Notes: a model not told the origin generated them from the sequence alone. A stretch of DNA of 63,425 nucleotides from Dehalococcoidia bacterium (GCA_011191975.1 DUFA01000132.1:1-63425); one strand, 5' to 3'; positions 24,114 to 34,202 are shown, numbered from the stretch's first letter. A program made the numbers and translations.

Positions 24114-24851
24114 ATGAGTGCCGAATCCACCGAAGTAAGGTTGGCAAAACTGGAGAAACTGGTAGAGGCACAACAGAAAAAGATTTCTAATCTTGAAGAC
24201 ATTGAAGCTATCAGGAGACTTCAATACGCCTATAACTACTACGTGGAACATATGCTGGGAGAAGATATAATCGACTGCTTTGCAGACAGCCCGAATGTAA
24301 AACTGAACTGGCTGGAGGGTCAGTGGCTGGGTAAAGAAGGCGTCAGAAAATACTTCGCCCGTGCCGCCAGCGGCACAAATCCCACCGGATTCTCTCACCA
24401 GCTTGCGCCCACTGCCGGACTTATTACACTCAATCCCGACGGGAAGACCGCCCAGGGCAGATGGTATGTATTCGGCGGAGTCTTCACCTCCGATGGCGGA
24501 AAGGTGGACGGCGGTGCGCTGGTCAGCGGAATCTATGAGATGACCTATATCAAGGAAGACGGTACATGGAAAATTCTCCAGATTTACTGGTTCATACCTT
24601 ACAGCGCCAGGATCCAGGATGGATGGGGAACTCCGGAAGCACTTGGCGAACGTCTCCTCAATCCTCCGCAAGAAAGACGCGAAAATACCGAAGGAATGGC
24701 TTTTCCCGTACCGGATATACCAATCGATCCCAATGACCTGCGATATATATCAGGATTTATACTCCCGCACCATTTCAAACATCCTGTAACCGGAAAACCG
24801 TCTACCGAGGGCAAACATAATGCTAGGCTGAAACCTCTTAAACTTGATTAG
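24114..24851 (+). CDS. SnoaL-like domain protein with N-terminal coiled coil
   Basis: 245 residues, AGGAGGT before the ATG. Residues 5-35 are a short coiled coil (VRLAKLEKLVEAQQKKISNLEDI), then a SnoaL_4/NTF2 domain: AIRRLQYAYNYYVEHMLGEDIIDCFAD, GKEGVRKYF, GFSHQLAPTAGLITLNPDG, and IYEMTYIKEDGTWKILQIYWF. The C-terminal 70 residues are a proline-rich extension. Proteins of this architecture often accompany aromatic or steroid catabolic genes. Monocistronic, with a terminator at 24875. Confidence 0.75.
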   Translation: MSAESTEVRLAKLEKLVEAQQKKISNLEDIEAIRRLQYAYNYYVEHMLGEDIIDCFADSPNVKLNWLEGQWLGKEGVRKYFARAASGTNPTGFSHQLAPTAGLITLNPDGKTAQGRWYVFGGVFTSDGGKVDGGALVSGIYEMTYIKEDGTWKILQIYWFIPYSARIQDGWGTPEALGERLLNPPQERRENTEGMAFPVPDIPIDPNDLRYISGFILPHHFKHPVTGKPSTEGKHNARLKPLKLD

Positions 24852-24874
24852 CCACTCATTAGCATCAAAACTAA

Positions 24875-24907
24875 ATTCCCCCTTACCTTTGTTTGGTAAG
24901 GGGGAAT
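24875..24907 (+). terminator. Intrinsic terminator
   Basis: ATTCCCCCTTACC (24875-24887) pairs with GGTAAGGGGGAAT (24895-24907) and is followed by CTTATT, 24 bases after the SnoaL-like gene. Confidence 0.75.
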
Positions 24908-25027
24908 CTTATTAAATTAAATAAAACCGGTAGGAACTTGTTGTCAGCTGGTTTTTCCTTGATCCTTTACTTACCGATTTTCCAATAGTAAACTGAAATA
25001 CGAGCAGGACTTGCAGGTGGTGGTGAT

Positions 25028-25834
25028 ATGATTCACTTGAAATCGGTAACGGTACGTGACTGGGATGACAGTGAAAACAGTCAGTTCCCGTTTTCACTCG
25101 GTATCATTCAGTCGTTGAAAACCATAAATTTCGACTCACCGGTAACCTTCTTTGTAGGCGAGAATGGTTCCGGAAAATCTACGCTACTTGAAGCCCTGGC
25201 CTGTGCCATAGGATCGATTACCATAGGCAGTGAAAGCGTCAAGACCGATCCATCACTAGCCTTGATCCGAAGACTCTCACAGTATTTTCAGCTTTCATGG
25301 TCAAAACGGACACATAAGGGTTTCTTTCTGCGTGCCGAGGACTTCTTCGGTTATGTAAAAACCATACGACAGACACAGCAGCAGCTTGAAACGGACCTTG
25401 CTCGAATGGAAAAAGAAGCGCGTGGCAGATCCCAACTGGCGGTTGACATGACCCGGGCACCATTCATGAAGGAACTGTCTGCAATCCAGAGCCGTTACGG
25501 AGAAGGGCTGGATTCGCAATCTCACGGTGAGAGTTTCCTGACACTGTTTCAAGCCAGGTTCGTACCCGCAGGGCTCTACCTGCTCGATGAACCCGAAGCG
25601 GCTCTTTCACCATCCCGGCAGCTCAGTTTCATTGCCGCGATGAAGTCCATGATAGAGAAAGACTCACAGTTTATCATTACCACTCATTCTCCGATAATCA
25701 TGGCCTGCCCGGATGCTACAATCTTGAACTTCGACGGCGGTATTATCCGGCAGGCAGAATACGATGAACTGGAGCATGTCACTCTGATGCGGGATTTCCT
25801 CAGCAATCCGGGTGCGTTCCTTCGACATTTATAA
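25028..25834 (+). CDS. AAA/ABC-type ATPase (SMC/RecF-like small ATPase)
   Basis: 268 residues. Walker A GENGSGKSTLLEAL at about residue 46, Q-loop region ending in FFGYVKTIRQTQQQ, ABC signature SHGESFLTLF near 160, Walker B LYLLDEPEAALSP near 182, and switch His in TTHSPIIMA near 218. This is the AAA_15/AAA_21 group of soluble ABC-like ATPases, not a transporter component. Family members work with nucleases or act alone in repair or defence; no nuclease partner is adjacent, only a GNAT gene 24 bases downstream. Confidence 0.82.
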   Translation: MIHLKSVTVRDWDDSENSQFPFSLGIIQSLKTINFDSPVTFFVGENGSGKSTLLEALACAIGSITIGSESVKTDPSLALIRRLSQYFQLSWSKRTHKGFFLRAEDFFGYVKTIRQTQQQLETDLARMEKEARGRSQLAVDMTRAPFMKELSAIQSRYGEGLDSQSHGESFLTLFQARFVPAGLYLLDEPEAALSPSRQLSFIAAMKSMIEKDSQFIITTHSPIIMACPDATILNFDGGIIRQAEYDELEHVTLMRDFLSNPGAFLRHL

Positions 25835-25858
25835 TTCGATAAACAAAGGACACAAAAT

Positions 25859-26365
25859 ATGCAGGAAATATCCCTTAGAAAAGTGAGGCCGGATGAAAGA
25901 GATACCGTCTTTCGACTGTTAAGAGAATCGGGAGAATGGCTGCTTGAAAAAGGCAACGAATACTGGCAGGTTTATATCGATCTACCGCCATTTCTTATGA
26001 ATTGGATTCAACCCGGCTTTGATAACAATGAATTCTATTTTGCCCAGAATGCAGATAATGAGATTATCGGGTGTTTCCGTCTCCAGGATGAAGATCCCAT
26101 GTTCTGGGGTGATCGACCCGGAAACGCAGGATATTTACACTCCTTTGCCGTTTCCAGGAAAATGGCAGGCCAGAGAAACGGCTATAAAGTCCTTGCGGCT
26201 ATTGAGTCACTCTGTCGTGAAAACGGGAAAGAATACCTCAGGCTTGACTGCGGAACACATCTAGATACTCTCAGAGCGTATTATGAAGAATTTGGATTCA
26301 ATTTCATCGCCGATATGTACCTGATGAATTCAAATCTTACCCTCTACGAGAAGCGGATAGCGTAA
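25859..26365 (+). CDS. GNAT family N-acetyltransferase
   Basis: 168 residues. ISLRKVRPDERDTVFRLLRES is the first strand/helix, EIIGCFRLQDED the central strand, and LHSFAVSRKMAGQRNGYKVLAAIESLC carries the acetyl-CoA pyrophosphate loop (degenerate Q/RxxGxG/A as AGQRNG). LRLDCGTHLDTLRAYYEEFGF is the C-terminal motif B. Acceptor unknown. Probably in one transcript with the ATPase; the strong hairpin after it ends both this and rpoD. Confidence 0.82.
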   Translation: MQEISLRKVRPDERDTVFRLLRESGEWLLEKGNEYWQVYIDLPPFLMNWIQPGFDNNEFYFAQNADNEIIGCFRLQDEDPMFWGDRPGNAGYLHSFAVSRKMAGQRNGYKVLAAIESLCRENGKEYLRLDCGTHLDTLRAYYEEFGFNFIADMYLMNSNLTLYEKRIA

Positions 26366-26366
26366 A

Positions 26367-26396
26367 AATACCGCCCCGGTAAACCGGGGCGGTATT
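26367..26396. terminator. Bidirectional terminator between GNAT and rpoD
   Basis: AATACCGCCCCGGT (26367-26380) pairs perfectly with ACCGGGGCGGTATT (26383-26396) around a two-base spacer. A five-base A tract on its left makes a T run for minus-strand transcripts, so it is best as the rpoD terminator, while also stopping the convergent GNAT transcript. Confidence 0.85.
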
Positions 26397-26418
26397 CCTG
26401 TTCTACAAATTCCGGTTC

Positions 26419-27849
26419 TTACTCAAGGTAATCTTTTAGTTTGCGGCTGCGTGAGGGATGGCGGAGTTTACGCAGTGCCTTGGCTTCTATCTGGCGGATA
26501 CGTTCCCTGGTTACGTTAAATTCCTGACCAACCTCCTCCAGAGTACGACTTCGCCCGTCTTCGAGCCCAAACCTGAGCCTGAGCACTCTCTGTTCACGTG
26601 GAGTAAGTGCCATCAGAACTTCCTCTATCTGTTCTTTCAGCAGTTGTTTTGAGGCTGCATCTACCGGGGGCAGAGCATCCCTGTCCTCGATGAAATCACC
26701 GAGATGACTGTCCTCTTCCTCACCAATAGGCGCTTCTAGGGACACAGGGAGCTGGGCAACTTTGACTATCTCCCTCACCTTCGCCGTCGGCAAGTCCATC
26801 CTGGCACCGATTTCCTTTGCGTTTGGTTCTCTACCGTATTCCTGGGCAAGTCTCCTACTTACCCTGAGAAGTTTATTGATCGTTTCTATCATGTGTACCG
26901 GCACACGGATCGTTCGCGCCTGGTCGGCAATCGCACGGGTAATAGCCTGGCGTATCCACCATGTGGCATAGGTACTGAACTTGTATCCGCGATGATGGTC
27001 AAACTTTTCCACCGCCCTGATAAGTCCGATATTCCCTTCCTGGACAAGATCAAGGAGCGACATACCACGCCCGATATGTTTCTTGGCGACACTGACTACC
27101 AGTCTCAAATTAGCTTCAATAAGATGCTTTTCGGCTTTTTGAGATTGGCGGGTGATTTCATCCAGATGTTCTTTTATTTGCTTTTCATATCCGAGAAGCG
27201 TTTCTATAAAATCATCATCCGTAACCATACTCTCGATATTATCGATAAGCATATTATCGGGTATACTGTTTACAACCACTTCCGGAAGCAGGTTACAGTT
27301 AAGAGAAAGGTTTATGATTCGCTGCTCGGTTTCCGGAAGAAATTCACCTATTTCACGGGATACAGCCTGAACCAGTTGCTGATCGATAACACCTTCTACA
27401 CTTTCCTTAAAGATCGGATCACATAAAGCTTCTTTCAGGTTATCGGTGGGTTGTAACTTAAGCTGCTCACGCAGAACATGGATAATATTCGCATCTCGAC
27501 CGACTTCCTTCAACATGGTAAGTGCGACTTCGACTGCTGTAGGAGCTTTGCCGTACTTGGTTGTGTGTTCATGCTTTATTTCTTTTATCCGTTTGGAAGC
27601 TTCAATCTTCTCAGCAAGAGCTCTTTCATCCTTGGCTGTAAGCAGGTCAACCTTTCCGATCTCGTGTAAATATAATCGCACGGGATCGTCGGCTACTTCC
27701 TGCTCTTCTACATTATCTATAGATATATCTATATCGACATCTTTTGAAGACTGCAGTTTATCGTCCAGATCATCCGTCGAAATGGATTCTTCATCACTTT
27801 CATCGGATGGTGAATAATCATCTGAAGGATTATAATGTTCCAGAGTCAT
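26419..27849 (-). CDS. rpoD: RNA polymerase primary sigma factor
   Basis: 476 residues. An acidic N-terminus (about 50 residues) replaces region 1.1; [21 protein letters not shown] is region 1.2, [20 protein letters not shown] plus [20 protein letters not shown] and [17 protein letters not shown] are regions 2.1-2.4, and [20 protein letters not shown] is the region 4.2 helix-turn-helix that reads the -35. The intact 2.4/4.2 residues agree with TTGACA/TATAAT-like promoters seen in this window. AAGGAG precedes the ATG, which overlaps the dnaG stop by four bases; the dnaG-rpoD pair is the macromolecular-synthesis operon core. Confidence 0.97.
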   Translation of the reverse strand: MTLEHYNPSDDYSPSDESDEESISTDDLDDKLQSSKDVDIDISIDNVEEQEVADDPVRLYLHEIGKVDLLTAKDERALAEKIEASKRIKEIKHEHTTKYGKAPTAVEVALTMLKEVGRDANIIHVLREQLKLQPTDNLKEALCDPIFKESVEGVIDQQLVQAVSREIGEFLPETEQRIINLSLNCNLLPEVVVNSIPDNMLIDNIESMVTDDDFIETLLGYEKQIKEHLDEITRQSQKAEKHLIEANLRLVVSVAKKHIGRGMSLLDLVQEGNIGLIRAVEKFDHHRGYKFSTYATWWIRQAITRAIADQARTIRVPVHMIETINKLLRVSRRLAQEYGREPNAKEIGARMDLPTAKVREIVKVAQLPVSLEAPIGEEEDSHLGDFIEDRDALPPVDAASKQLLKEQIEEVLMALTPREQRVLRLRFGLEDGRSRTLEEVGQEFNVTRERIRQIEAKALRKLRHPSRSRKLKDYLE

Positions 27850-29615
27850 TTTCTATCTCCTTTACCTCCTTCACGCTTTGCCCTGATATTGAATATTTCA
27901 CGCAGACTGTCAGTTAATTCAACATCTTTCTCTCCGGGAAATTCGCCGGCCGTTTTTATCGTCTCCCCTTTTCTGGCCAGACTCCTGAGGTGATCCTCCT
28001 TTAGTCGGAGTACATATTCATTATACCTTTCATTCACTTTTGTTGCCAGTATGTTCTTTGAAGAAAGGGTATCAAGATAGTCGCGCAGTATTTCATCCAG
28101 TTTCTCTCTTAATGCATCTTCATCGGCAGACTGCTGCCAGGCTACGAATATTTCACGGTTCTCGCTGTTTTCAAAGTACTCAGCCGGTACGCCTGCACTC
28201 TTTTCCTTGAATTCGGGATGCTTCAACAGTAATGCAAGGAACTGCTCTTCGATAGGTCTTGCATAGGCAGTACTAAGTACCCTATCAAACCTATTTGTTC
28301 GAGGTTTTGGTAACGTTTTTCGAGGTTGCTGGAGTGTTTTTTTTACTTTCACCAGTTCATTTATTGCAGCTTCTATTTTCTTACTTTCAATTCCCGAATC
28401 AACTGCTAGTTTAGATAGATAATGTGCCTGTTGAGTAATATCCTTTTCAATGATTATATATGGAATCATTTTGTTCACAAGTGCTGACTTACCCGTGGAT
28501 GTAGTCATATCTAGCATGCCTTGAATCATCTTGCTAGTAAAATCGATAACGGGTAATGCTTTATTCAAGAGTTGATCCCATTTTTCAGTTCCTTCTTTTA
28601 TCACATTGTCCGGATCTTCACCTTCCGGCAGTACAACCACTTTTAATTCAATATCCAGGCTATTTTCATATTCGACACATCTCAGCATAGCTTCTTCACC
28701 GGCGGTATCTGCATCCATCGCTAGCACAATATTCTTGGTCAGCTTTTTGAGATCGTTTAGCTGCCTTTCGGTAACTGCAGTTCCCATTGATGCCACCACG
28801 TTCGTGATTCCGTTCTGATGAGCCGTAATTACGTCCATGTATCCTTCCACCATAACTGCCTGGTTCTTGTGCCTTATTGCTTGTGCTGCCAGGTTTATTC
28901 CGTAAAGAGTGCCGCTTTTATCGAACACAAGAGTCTGGGGAGAGTTCACATACTTGGGCAACGAGTCATCGAGAACCCTCGCCCCGAAACCAGTTATCCG
29001 TCCCCGGTTGTCGCAGATTGTAAAAATCAGTCTGTTTCTGAACCTATCATGTGTTTTTCCGTCATCAGATTCCACCAGGAGGCCAGCCTCGAGTATCTCC
29101 TTTTCCGTATATTCTTTCTTCAGGTGTTCCTTCAATCCTTCCCAGCTATCGAGTGCATATCCAAGCTGAAAATCAGAGACGGTTTTTTCATTCAGTCCCC
29201 GTTTTTCAAGGTATTTCCTGGCTTTTTCAGCCCCTGGAGAGTTTAGAATAAGATTGTGAAAATACAAAGCAGCGGCGCTGTTGATCTGGTATATCCTGTC
29301 TTTTTCGTCCTTTCTGGTATCCAGTTGTACCCGTGCCGGTATCTCAATACCCGCCCTTGCGGCAAGAAGACGCAAGGCTTCACCGAAATCCATATTTTCC
29401 TTTTTCATTACGAATGACAGGACATCACCGCCCATATTACAGGCGCCGAAACAATGCCAACTCTGCCTTTCTGGATATACGAAGAAAGAAGGATTTCTCT
29501 CACTATGAAACGGACATGGAGCTGAAAGATTACGTCCGGACTTTTTTAAAGTCACGTACTGGCTGATAACCTCGACAATATCCGTTTTCTGTTTTACGTC
29601 GTCAATAATCGTCAT
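27846..29615 (-). CDS. dnaG: DNA primase
   Basis: 589 residues. N-terminal CHC2 zinc domain with Cys34, His37, Cys55 and Cys59: the last pair is CFGAC, one residue wider than the usual CFGC, a spacing I associate with Chloroflexota. The TOPRIM domain carries [16 protein letters not shown] (catalytic Glu) and [13 protein letters not shown] (DxD metal site). The C-terminal helicase-binding domain begins near residue 440. It makes RNA primers at the replication fork. First gene of the dnaG-rpoD operon, with a promoter at 29628-29656. Confidence 0.96.
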   Translation of the reverse strand: MTIIDDVKQKTDIVEVISQYVTLKKSGRNLSAPCPFHSERNPSFFVYPERQSWHCFGACNMGGDVLSFVMKKENMDFGEALRLLAARAGIEIPARVQLDTRKDEKDRIYQINSAAALYFHNLILNSPGAEKARKYLEKRGLNEKTVSDFQLGYALDSWEGLKEHLKKEYTEKEILEAGLLVESDDGKTHDRFRNRLIFTICDNRGRITGFGARVLDDSLPKYVNSPQTLVFDKSGTLYGINLAAQAIRHKNQAVMVEGYMDVITAHQNGITNVVASMGTAVTERQLNDLKKLTKNIVLAMDADTAGEEAMLRCVEYENSLDIELKVVVLPEGEDPDNVIKEGTEKWDQLLNKALPVIDFTSKMIQGMLDMTTSTGKSALVNKMIPYIIIEKDITQQAHYLSKLAVDSGIESKKIEAAINELVKVKKTLQQPRKTLPKPRTNRFDRVLSTAYARPIEEQFLALLLKHPEFKEKSAGVPAEYFENSENREIFVAWQQSADEDALREKLDEILRDYLDTLSSKNILATKVNERYNEYVLRLKEDHLRSLARKGETIKTAGEFPGEKDVELTDSLREIFNIRAKREGGKGDRK

Positions 29616-29627
29616 TTTTCTATGATA

Positions 29628-29656
29628 TTTGTATTAGTAATTAATTGTGTTGTCAA
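29628..29656 (-). promoter_or_regulatory. Promoter of dnaG-rpoD
   Basis: On the minus strand TTGACA (29656-29651) is followed after 17 nt by TACAAA (29633-29628). The predicted start is only about 5-8 bases upstream of the dnaG ATG at 29615, giving a very short leader. The rest of the 264-base gap to dgt shows no gene. Confidence 0.6.
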
Positions 29657-29879
29657 TATATCTCAGCGAAAAATACAGGTAGGGATAGAGCTGTTTATTC
29701 CAGACCTTTCTCCAAAGCGTTCCAGGTTAATTTAAAATCCATTCCGGTTCTTTGGCAACTATGTCAGGTAACAAAGGACTCCGTACCTGTTCTGCTTTGT
29801 AGGAATTCACGAACAGATTTAATGCAGATTCGAGAAAATTATCTGAAAATGGAATTACTTCGACCATTCGTATTCTTCT

Positions 29880-30911
29880 TTACTTCCGCAGCTCTTCTGT
29901 CAGGTCGGTTGCGTACTGATCTGTCATACCGGATATATAATCTACCACTCTTTGTTCTGGTTCATCACTATATACCAGATACTCAGAAGGTAATTTATCG
30001 CTGTTTTCCTCGAAATATTCGTATAGAAATCTGACTGTCTGCCTGGCTTTCTGAGATTCTACACGGTTATCATTGGGAATATATACCCTATCAAACAGGA
30101 AATCTCGAAGAGTATTCGTCGATCGTCGCACCGGTTCACTCATCGAAATTACCGGTTTACCCGTAATTTTTCCGCTGACGGTCCAGGACTGCTCAATAAT
30201 ATCCAGGACCATTGTGTTTATTCTTTTTCTGCGGGAATTTCCCAGTACAACCGAAGCCGATTCTGGCAGGTCTTCTCCTTTTATGATACCTGCTCTAATT
30301 GCATCGTCTATATCATGGTTTATGTAGGCAATGCTGTCGGCAATCCGGCAGATCTCTCCCTCGAAGGTACCCATTTTAGCCCAGCCTTCAAGTATCTTCT
30401 CGGTTGACTTGGAATGATGCAGAATACCATCACGCACTTCCTTAGTCAAGTTTAAACCTTTGCCCTCGTTTTCAAGAACATCGACAACTCTCAGACTCTG
30501 CTCATTATGTCTGAAACCTTTAATATATAACTCATTCAATACTTCTTCGCCGATATGTCCAAACGGGGTATGCCCCAGGTCATGTGCCATCGCTATAGCT
30601 TCGGTCAGGTCTTCATTAAGATTTAATGACCGGGCAAGAGTTCGAGCAATCTGCGATACTTCAAGAGTGTGGGTCAATCGAGTTACATAATGATCACCCC
30701 GAGGGGCGATAAATACCTGAGTTTTGTGCTTTAGTCGCCGGAAAGCCTTCGAATGGATAATCCGATCACGGTCGCGTTGAAAGGCTGTGCGTATGGGATC
30801 AGGCTCTTCGCCCAGCTTCCTGCCATAAGAATTTTTACTCTTTGCGGCATGAGGAGAGAGACTTCCCTCTCTCTCCTCTATATTCTCGCGTATTCGTAAA
30901 TCTTCTATCAC
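29880..30911 (-). CDS. dgt: Deoxyguanosinetriphosphate triphosphohydrolase-like HD protein
   Basis: 343 residues, the short Dgt type. GTG start overlapping the ppsA stop (GTGA). HD-domain ligands: RLTHTLEVSQIARTLARSL (first His), AMAHDLGHTPFGHIGEEVL (HD pair and following His), and IAYINHDIDDAI (final Asp). The RRLKHKTQVFIAPRGDHY motif before them is characteristic of dNTP triphosphohydrolases, which split dNTPs into deoxynucleoside and triphosphate and so control the dNTP pool. Placed before dnaG in the same direction, as often seen in this phylum. Confidence 0.93.
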   Translation of the reverse strand: MIEDLRIRENIEEREGSLSPHAAKSKNSYGRKLGEEPDPIRTAFQRDRDRIIHSKAFRRLKHKTQVFIAPRGDHYVTRLTHTLEVSQIARTLARSLNLNEDLTEAIAMAHDLGHTPFGHIGEEVLNELYIKGFRHNEQSLRVVDVLENEGKGLNLTKEVRDGILHHSKSTEKILEGWAKMGTFEGEICRIADSIAYINHDIDDAIRAGIIKGEDLPESASVVLGNSRRKRINTMVLDIIEQSWTVSGKITGKPVISMSEPVRRSTNTLRDFLFDRVYIPNDNRVESQKARQTVRFLYEYFEENSDKLPSEYLVYSDEPEQRVVDYISGMTDQYATDLTEELRK

Positions 30912-33157
30912 TTAATGCCCAGTTTTGCTTCAACGTCTGCTATTATCTCTCTTGTCTGGTCGATCATATCAGGACTTACCGATACCGAGGTTATACCCCA
31001 CTCAACAAGCTTCATCGTCAAGTCCGGAAAGAAAGAGGGAGCCTGTCCGCATATAGAGCAGGTCACTCCCATACTCTTAGAGGTCTTCACTATCTTTTCA
31101 AGTGATGTCATTACCGCGTCATCTCTCTCATCAAATGTATCAGCAAGTTTTGACGAATCACGGTCGACTCCGAGTGTAAGCTGGGTAAGGTCGTTCGAAC
31201 CGATTGATACCCCGTCCACGCCGGTTTCAAGGAATTTTTCCAGTAGAATCACATTGGAGGGGACTTCAACCATCATCCATATTTTAAAATCGTCGGTCTG
31301 TACAAGGTCTTCACCGTGTATGATCTCCAATGTCCGTTTTAGCTCGTTTACGGTTCTTACGAAGGGAATCATTATCCACAAATTGTTGTAATTCTTCCTG
31401 ACTTTCTTGATAGCTTCGAGTTCCAGTTTGAAAGTCTCAATATCCGTTATATACCGCGAAGCTCCCCTGTATCCGAGCATGGGATTTTCTTCAATTTCTT
31501 CGTATTCTTCTCCGCCGATAAGCGCCCTGTACTCATTGGATTTGAAGTCATTTGTTCTGTAGACGACCTGGCGGGGATGAAACGCCTTAGCAAATATTGT
31601 AAGTCCATCAGCCAGTTTATCAACGAATTCATGACCACGACTCTGGGCGATCATGTAACTCGGGTGTTCTCCTATCTGGGCAATCATGAATTCAGCCCGT
31701 AGCAGACCTATGCCATCCACATCTCTTGAGGCGACTCTACCGACGATGTCAGGTTGAGCAAGATTAACCAGCAGTTTAGTCTTTGTCGTTATCTTTTTCG
31801 CGGTTGATTGTTTCTTTTTCTTGGTTACCTTGATAATTCCGTCGTAGACTTTACCGTTGGAACCATCTACGGTGATTTTCTGTCCGTCTTTCAGAACCGA
31901 CATTGCTTCGCCGGTCCCGACTACACAGGGAATGCCAAGTTCTCTGCTGACGATGGCTGCATGAGCAGTTCTTCCACCGCGGTCTGTGACAATTGCTACA
32001 GCACGCTTCATTGCTGGAACGAAATCCGGTGTGGTCATCTCGGCAACCAGGATATCACCGGTCAAAACCTTGTCTATTTCCGAAGGATCATTTACCAGCT
32101 TTACCGGCCCCGACGTTATACCAGGACTTGCCGGCGCCCCGGAAAGGAGTACAGGAGCCTTTATCTTTTGTACCTCTTCAACCTCTTCTTTAATAGTAGT
32201 TATTGGACGGGTCTGTACAATAAAGATTTCACCTTTCTCCTTTGCCCATTCTATGTCCTGGGGAAATTCGTAGTGCTCTTCAAGTCTTTTCCCCATTTCA
32301 GCAAGTTCTAAGATGTCAGCATCGGATATCTTCTGCATTGCCTGTTCTTCCGGTGTAAGGATGATTTTAATATTGTCTTCCTTTCCGGTTTTACCTTCTC
32401 TCTTAACGAGTTTCCATTCCTGCCTCTTGATCTCTTTTTCGAGTATCTTCAGGTCAGATTTATTTACCACATAATGATCAGGAGTAACGTCACCGGAGAC
32501 GATCATCTCACCCAAGCCCAGGACTGCTTCTATAGTGATTTTATCCTTGTTACTGGATGTAGGTTCGACCGTAAACATTACGCCCGAAGCCTCTGACTGG
32601 ATCATATGCTGTACAGGCACGGCAATACCTACCTTAAAATGATCGAATCCCTGTTCCTGTCTATAAAATATTGCCCTTGCCCCGAATAATGAAGCCCAGC
32701 ACTCCTTTACTGCATTAACTACATTCTTATCACCCATGATGTTAAGGAAAGTAGCCTGCTGCCCGGCAAACGAAGCTTCCGGTAGATCCTCCGCGGTAGC
32801 GGACGAACGTACCGCAACCAGTCCCCTGCCCATTTTTACATAGGCACGTTCTATTTCTTCTACGATATCAGCAGGTATTTCAGCCTCTTTAATAACATCC
32901 TGAACCTTAACCGCCAGTGTTTGAAGTTGTTTGCTGTCCTGGACATCAAGTGGCTCCAGAATCTTAACGATCTCGTCATGGATTCCTGTTTTTTCTATAA
33001 AATAGTAATAAGCATGGGATGTAACGATAAATCCCTGGGGAACCGGAATTCCGGCTTTCGTCATTTCTCCCAGGTTAGCCCCTTTTCCTCCTACGATAGC
33101 TATATCATTTTTCGTTACTTCCTTGAACCAGACAACAGCTTTCTGGCCTTTCTGCAT
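30908..33157 (-). CDS. ppsA: Phosphoenolpyruvate synthase
   Basis: 749 residues. The N-terminal ATP-grasp domain (GGKGANLGEMTKAGIPVP, AVRSSATAEDLPEASFAGQQ) binds ATP and phosphorylates the swivelling His in GGRTAHAAIVSRELGIPCVVG (about residue 397). The C-terminal PEP-binding barrel has SIGSNDLTQLTLGVDRDS and the CSICGQAPS active-site Cys. It converts pyruvate, ATP and water to PEP, AMP and phosphate, the gluconeogenic entry used by anaerobes that make pyruvate from acetyl-CoA. Translationally coupled to dgt by a 4-nt overlap. GGAGG lies before the ATG. Confidence 0.95.
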   Translation of the reverse strand: MQKGQKAVVWFKEVTKNDIAIVGGKGANLGEMTKAGIPVPQGFIVTSHAYYYFIEKTGIHDEIVKILEPLDVQDSKQLQTLAVKVQDVIKEAEIPADIVEEIERAYVKMGRGLVAVRSSATAEDLPEASFAGQQATFLNIMGDKNVVNAVKECWASLFGARAIFYRQEQGFDHFKVGIAVPVQHMIQSEASGVMFTVEPTSSNKDKITIEAVLGLGEMIVSGDVTPDHYVVNKSDLKILEKEIKRQEWKLVKREGKTGKEDNIKIILTPEEQAMQKISDADILELAEMGKRLEEHYEFPQDIEWAKEKGEIFIVQTRPITTIKEEVEEVQKIKAPVLLSGAPASPGITSGPVKLVNDPSEIDKVLTGDILVAEMTTPDFVPAMKRAVAIVTDRGGRTAHAAIVSRELGIPCVVGTGEAMSVLKDGQKITVDGSNGKVYDGIIKVTKKKKQSTAKKITTKTKLLVNLAQPDIVGRVASRDVDGIGLLRAEFMIAQIGEHPSYMIAQSRGHEFVDKLADGLTIFAKAFHPRQVVYRTNDFKSNEYRALIGGEEYEEIEENPMLGYRGASRYITDIETFKLELEAIKKVRKNYNNLWIMIPFVRTVNELKRTLEIIHGEDLVQTDDFKIWMMVEVPSNVILLEKFLETGVDGVSIGSNDLTQLTLGVDRDSSKLADTFDERDDAVMTSLEKIVKTSKSMGVTCSICGQAPSFFPDLTMKLVEWGITSVSVSPDMIDQTREIIADVEAKLGIK

Positions 33158-33261
33158 GAATATCCTCCACGTGTATTTTCAGGGAAAAAGTCCCATAATT
33201 ATACCACAAAAGCATATTAGAAACGAACAAATTACTAACCTTAGAAACCACTGATTTTTAT

Positions 33262-33290
33262 TTGACAGTGTAATATACCTGAGTTAGAAT
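33262..33290 (+). promoter_or_regulatory. Promoter of the bifunctional nuclease gene
   Basis: TTGACA at 33262-33267, spacer 17, TAGAAT at 33285-33290; transcription would start near 33297, 30 bases before the ATG. Confidence 0.7.
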
Positions 33291-33326
33291 TGAAGTTGCT
33301 GGCTGACGAACGGAGGAGGGTTGCTT

Positions 33327-33875
33327 ATGGTTGAAATGGTAATTGACAGCATACGCGTGAGTTTAATGAATTACCAGCGAGTGGTAATCTTGAAAGAAAA
33401 AATCTCGGACCGTTACCTGCCAATATGGATAGGCCCTAATGAAGCAGATGCTATAGCGGTAAAACTACAGGGAGTCAGTATTCCCAGACCTTTAACCCAT
33501 GACTTACTAACATCCGTCATCGAAACACTCGGAGCACGGATCGATTCAATAACTGTTACCGACCTGAAAAATGACACATTTTACGCAACGATAGCCCTTA
33601 TTGTAGACGGTAAGCAGATCGACGTCGATTCCAGGCCGAGTGACGCTCTCGCTCTGTCGGTCAGAGTGGAAGCACCGATATTCGTGGATGAATCCGTCCT
33701 TGATAAAGCAGGGATTCTTCTCGATAAGGATACCGGTAAACCAATATTCGACGAGACACAGAGAATCGATAACAAGGGCAAGCAGGTCAGCGATGAGGAA
33801 TTAAAAAAACTCTCTGCTTTTAGTGACTTCATAGACACCCTAGACTGGGAAGACTTTGATAAGAGAAAATCCTAA
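33327..33875 (+). CDS. Bifunctional nuclease family protein (DUF151)
   Basis: 182 residues. VILKEKISDRYLPIWIGPNEADAIAVKLQGV and the RPSDALALSVRVEAPIFVDESVL motif define the BFN domain (PF02577), first described in plants as a DNase/RNase. The C-terminal part (residues 140-182) is a UvrB/C-type motif-like acidic helix with EELKKLSAFSDFIDTL. The ATG at 33327 is chosen because GGAGGAGGG lies eight bases upstream; an earlier TTG has no support. Cellular role is unclear. Followed by a terminator that isolates it from the ATP synthase operon. Confidence 0.88.
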   Translation: MVEMVIDSIRVSLMNYQRVVILKEKISDRYLPIWIGPNEADAIAVKLQGVSIPRPLTHDLLTSVIETLGARIDSITVTDLKNDTFYATIALIVDGKQIDVDSRPSDALALSVRVEAPIFVDESVLDKAGILLDKDTGKPIFDETQRIDNKGKQVSDEELKKLSAFSDFIDTLDWEDFDKRKS

Positions 33876-33888
33876 TATAAATATCAAA

Positions 33889-33913
33889 AAATCCTGTAAA
33901 TATTCAGGATTTT
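33889..33913 (+). terminator. Intrinsic terminator before the atp operon
   Basis: AAATCCTG (33889-33896) pairs with CAGGATTTT (33905-33913), followed by CTTATTT, 14 bases after the bifunctional nuclease stop. Confidence 0.75.
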
Positions 33914-33935
33914 CTTATTTCCAAATATTGTATAC

Positions 33936-33965
33936 TTGACCAATGCCCTCAGTTTTTGCTATGCT
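33936..33965 (+). promoter_or_regulatory. Candidate atp operon promoter
   Basis: TTGACC (33936-33941), spacer 18, TATGCT (33960-33965). If used, transcription starts at about 33972, only a few bases before the ATG at 33975, so atpZ would be nearly leaderless. It also overlaps an alternative upstream TTG start, which argues against that start. Confidence 0.5.
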
Positions 33966-33974
33966 TCCGGTGGT

Positions 33975-34202
33975 ATGAAAAGCTGGGTCCCGGCTCTCGG
34001 GCTTATCGGGGTAGGGTTTTTCATTGCAGGTTGTATCATTGGCGGGATTCTTGGCGGTCAGTGGCTGGATGAAAAGCTGAATACTGAACCCGCATTCTTG
34101 ATATTGGGGCTGGTTCTGGGAATAGTAGTAGCCTTTTTGGGTGTATATAACATGGTCAAACCTATCTTGGACAACATACGAAAAGGAGGGAAATATAACT
34201 AG
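33975..34202 (+). CDS. atpZ: AtpZ/AtpI family protein
   Basis: 75 residues from MKSWVPALGLIGVG; two membrane helices with a short turn (FIAGCIIGGILGGQWLDEKL and FLILGLVLGIVVAFLGVYNM). This is the pattern of AtpZ/AtpI, small proteins that assist assembly of the c ring or Mg/Ca handling and usually head the operon. The frame upstream to the TTG at 33936 overlaps the promoter and was not used. The stop overlaps the GTG of atpB by one base. Confidence 0.82.
   Translation: MKSWVPALGLIGVGFFIAGCIIGGILGGQWLDEKLNTEPAFLILGLVLGIVVAFLGVYNMVKPILDNIRKGGKYN

Noticed and set aside
25028-26365. Defence system made of the AAA ATPase and GNAT pair
   Set aside because: No nuclease, toxin or other defence partner adjoins and the ATPase is a compact general type; evidence is insufficient.
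29645-30034. 129-codon plus-strand frame over the dgt 3' end
   Set aside because: Overlaps a clear gene on the other strand and has no recognisable domain.
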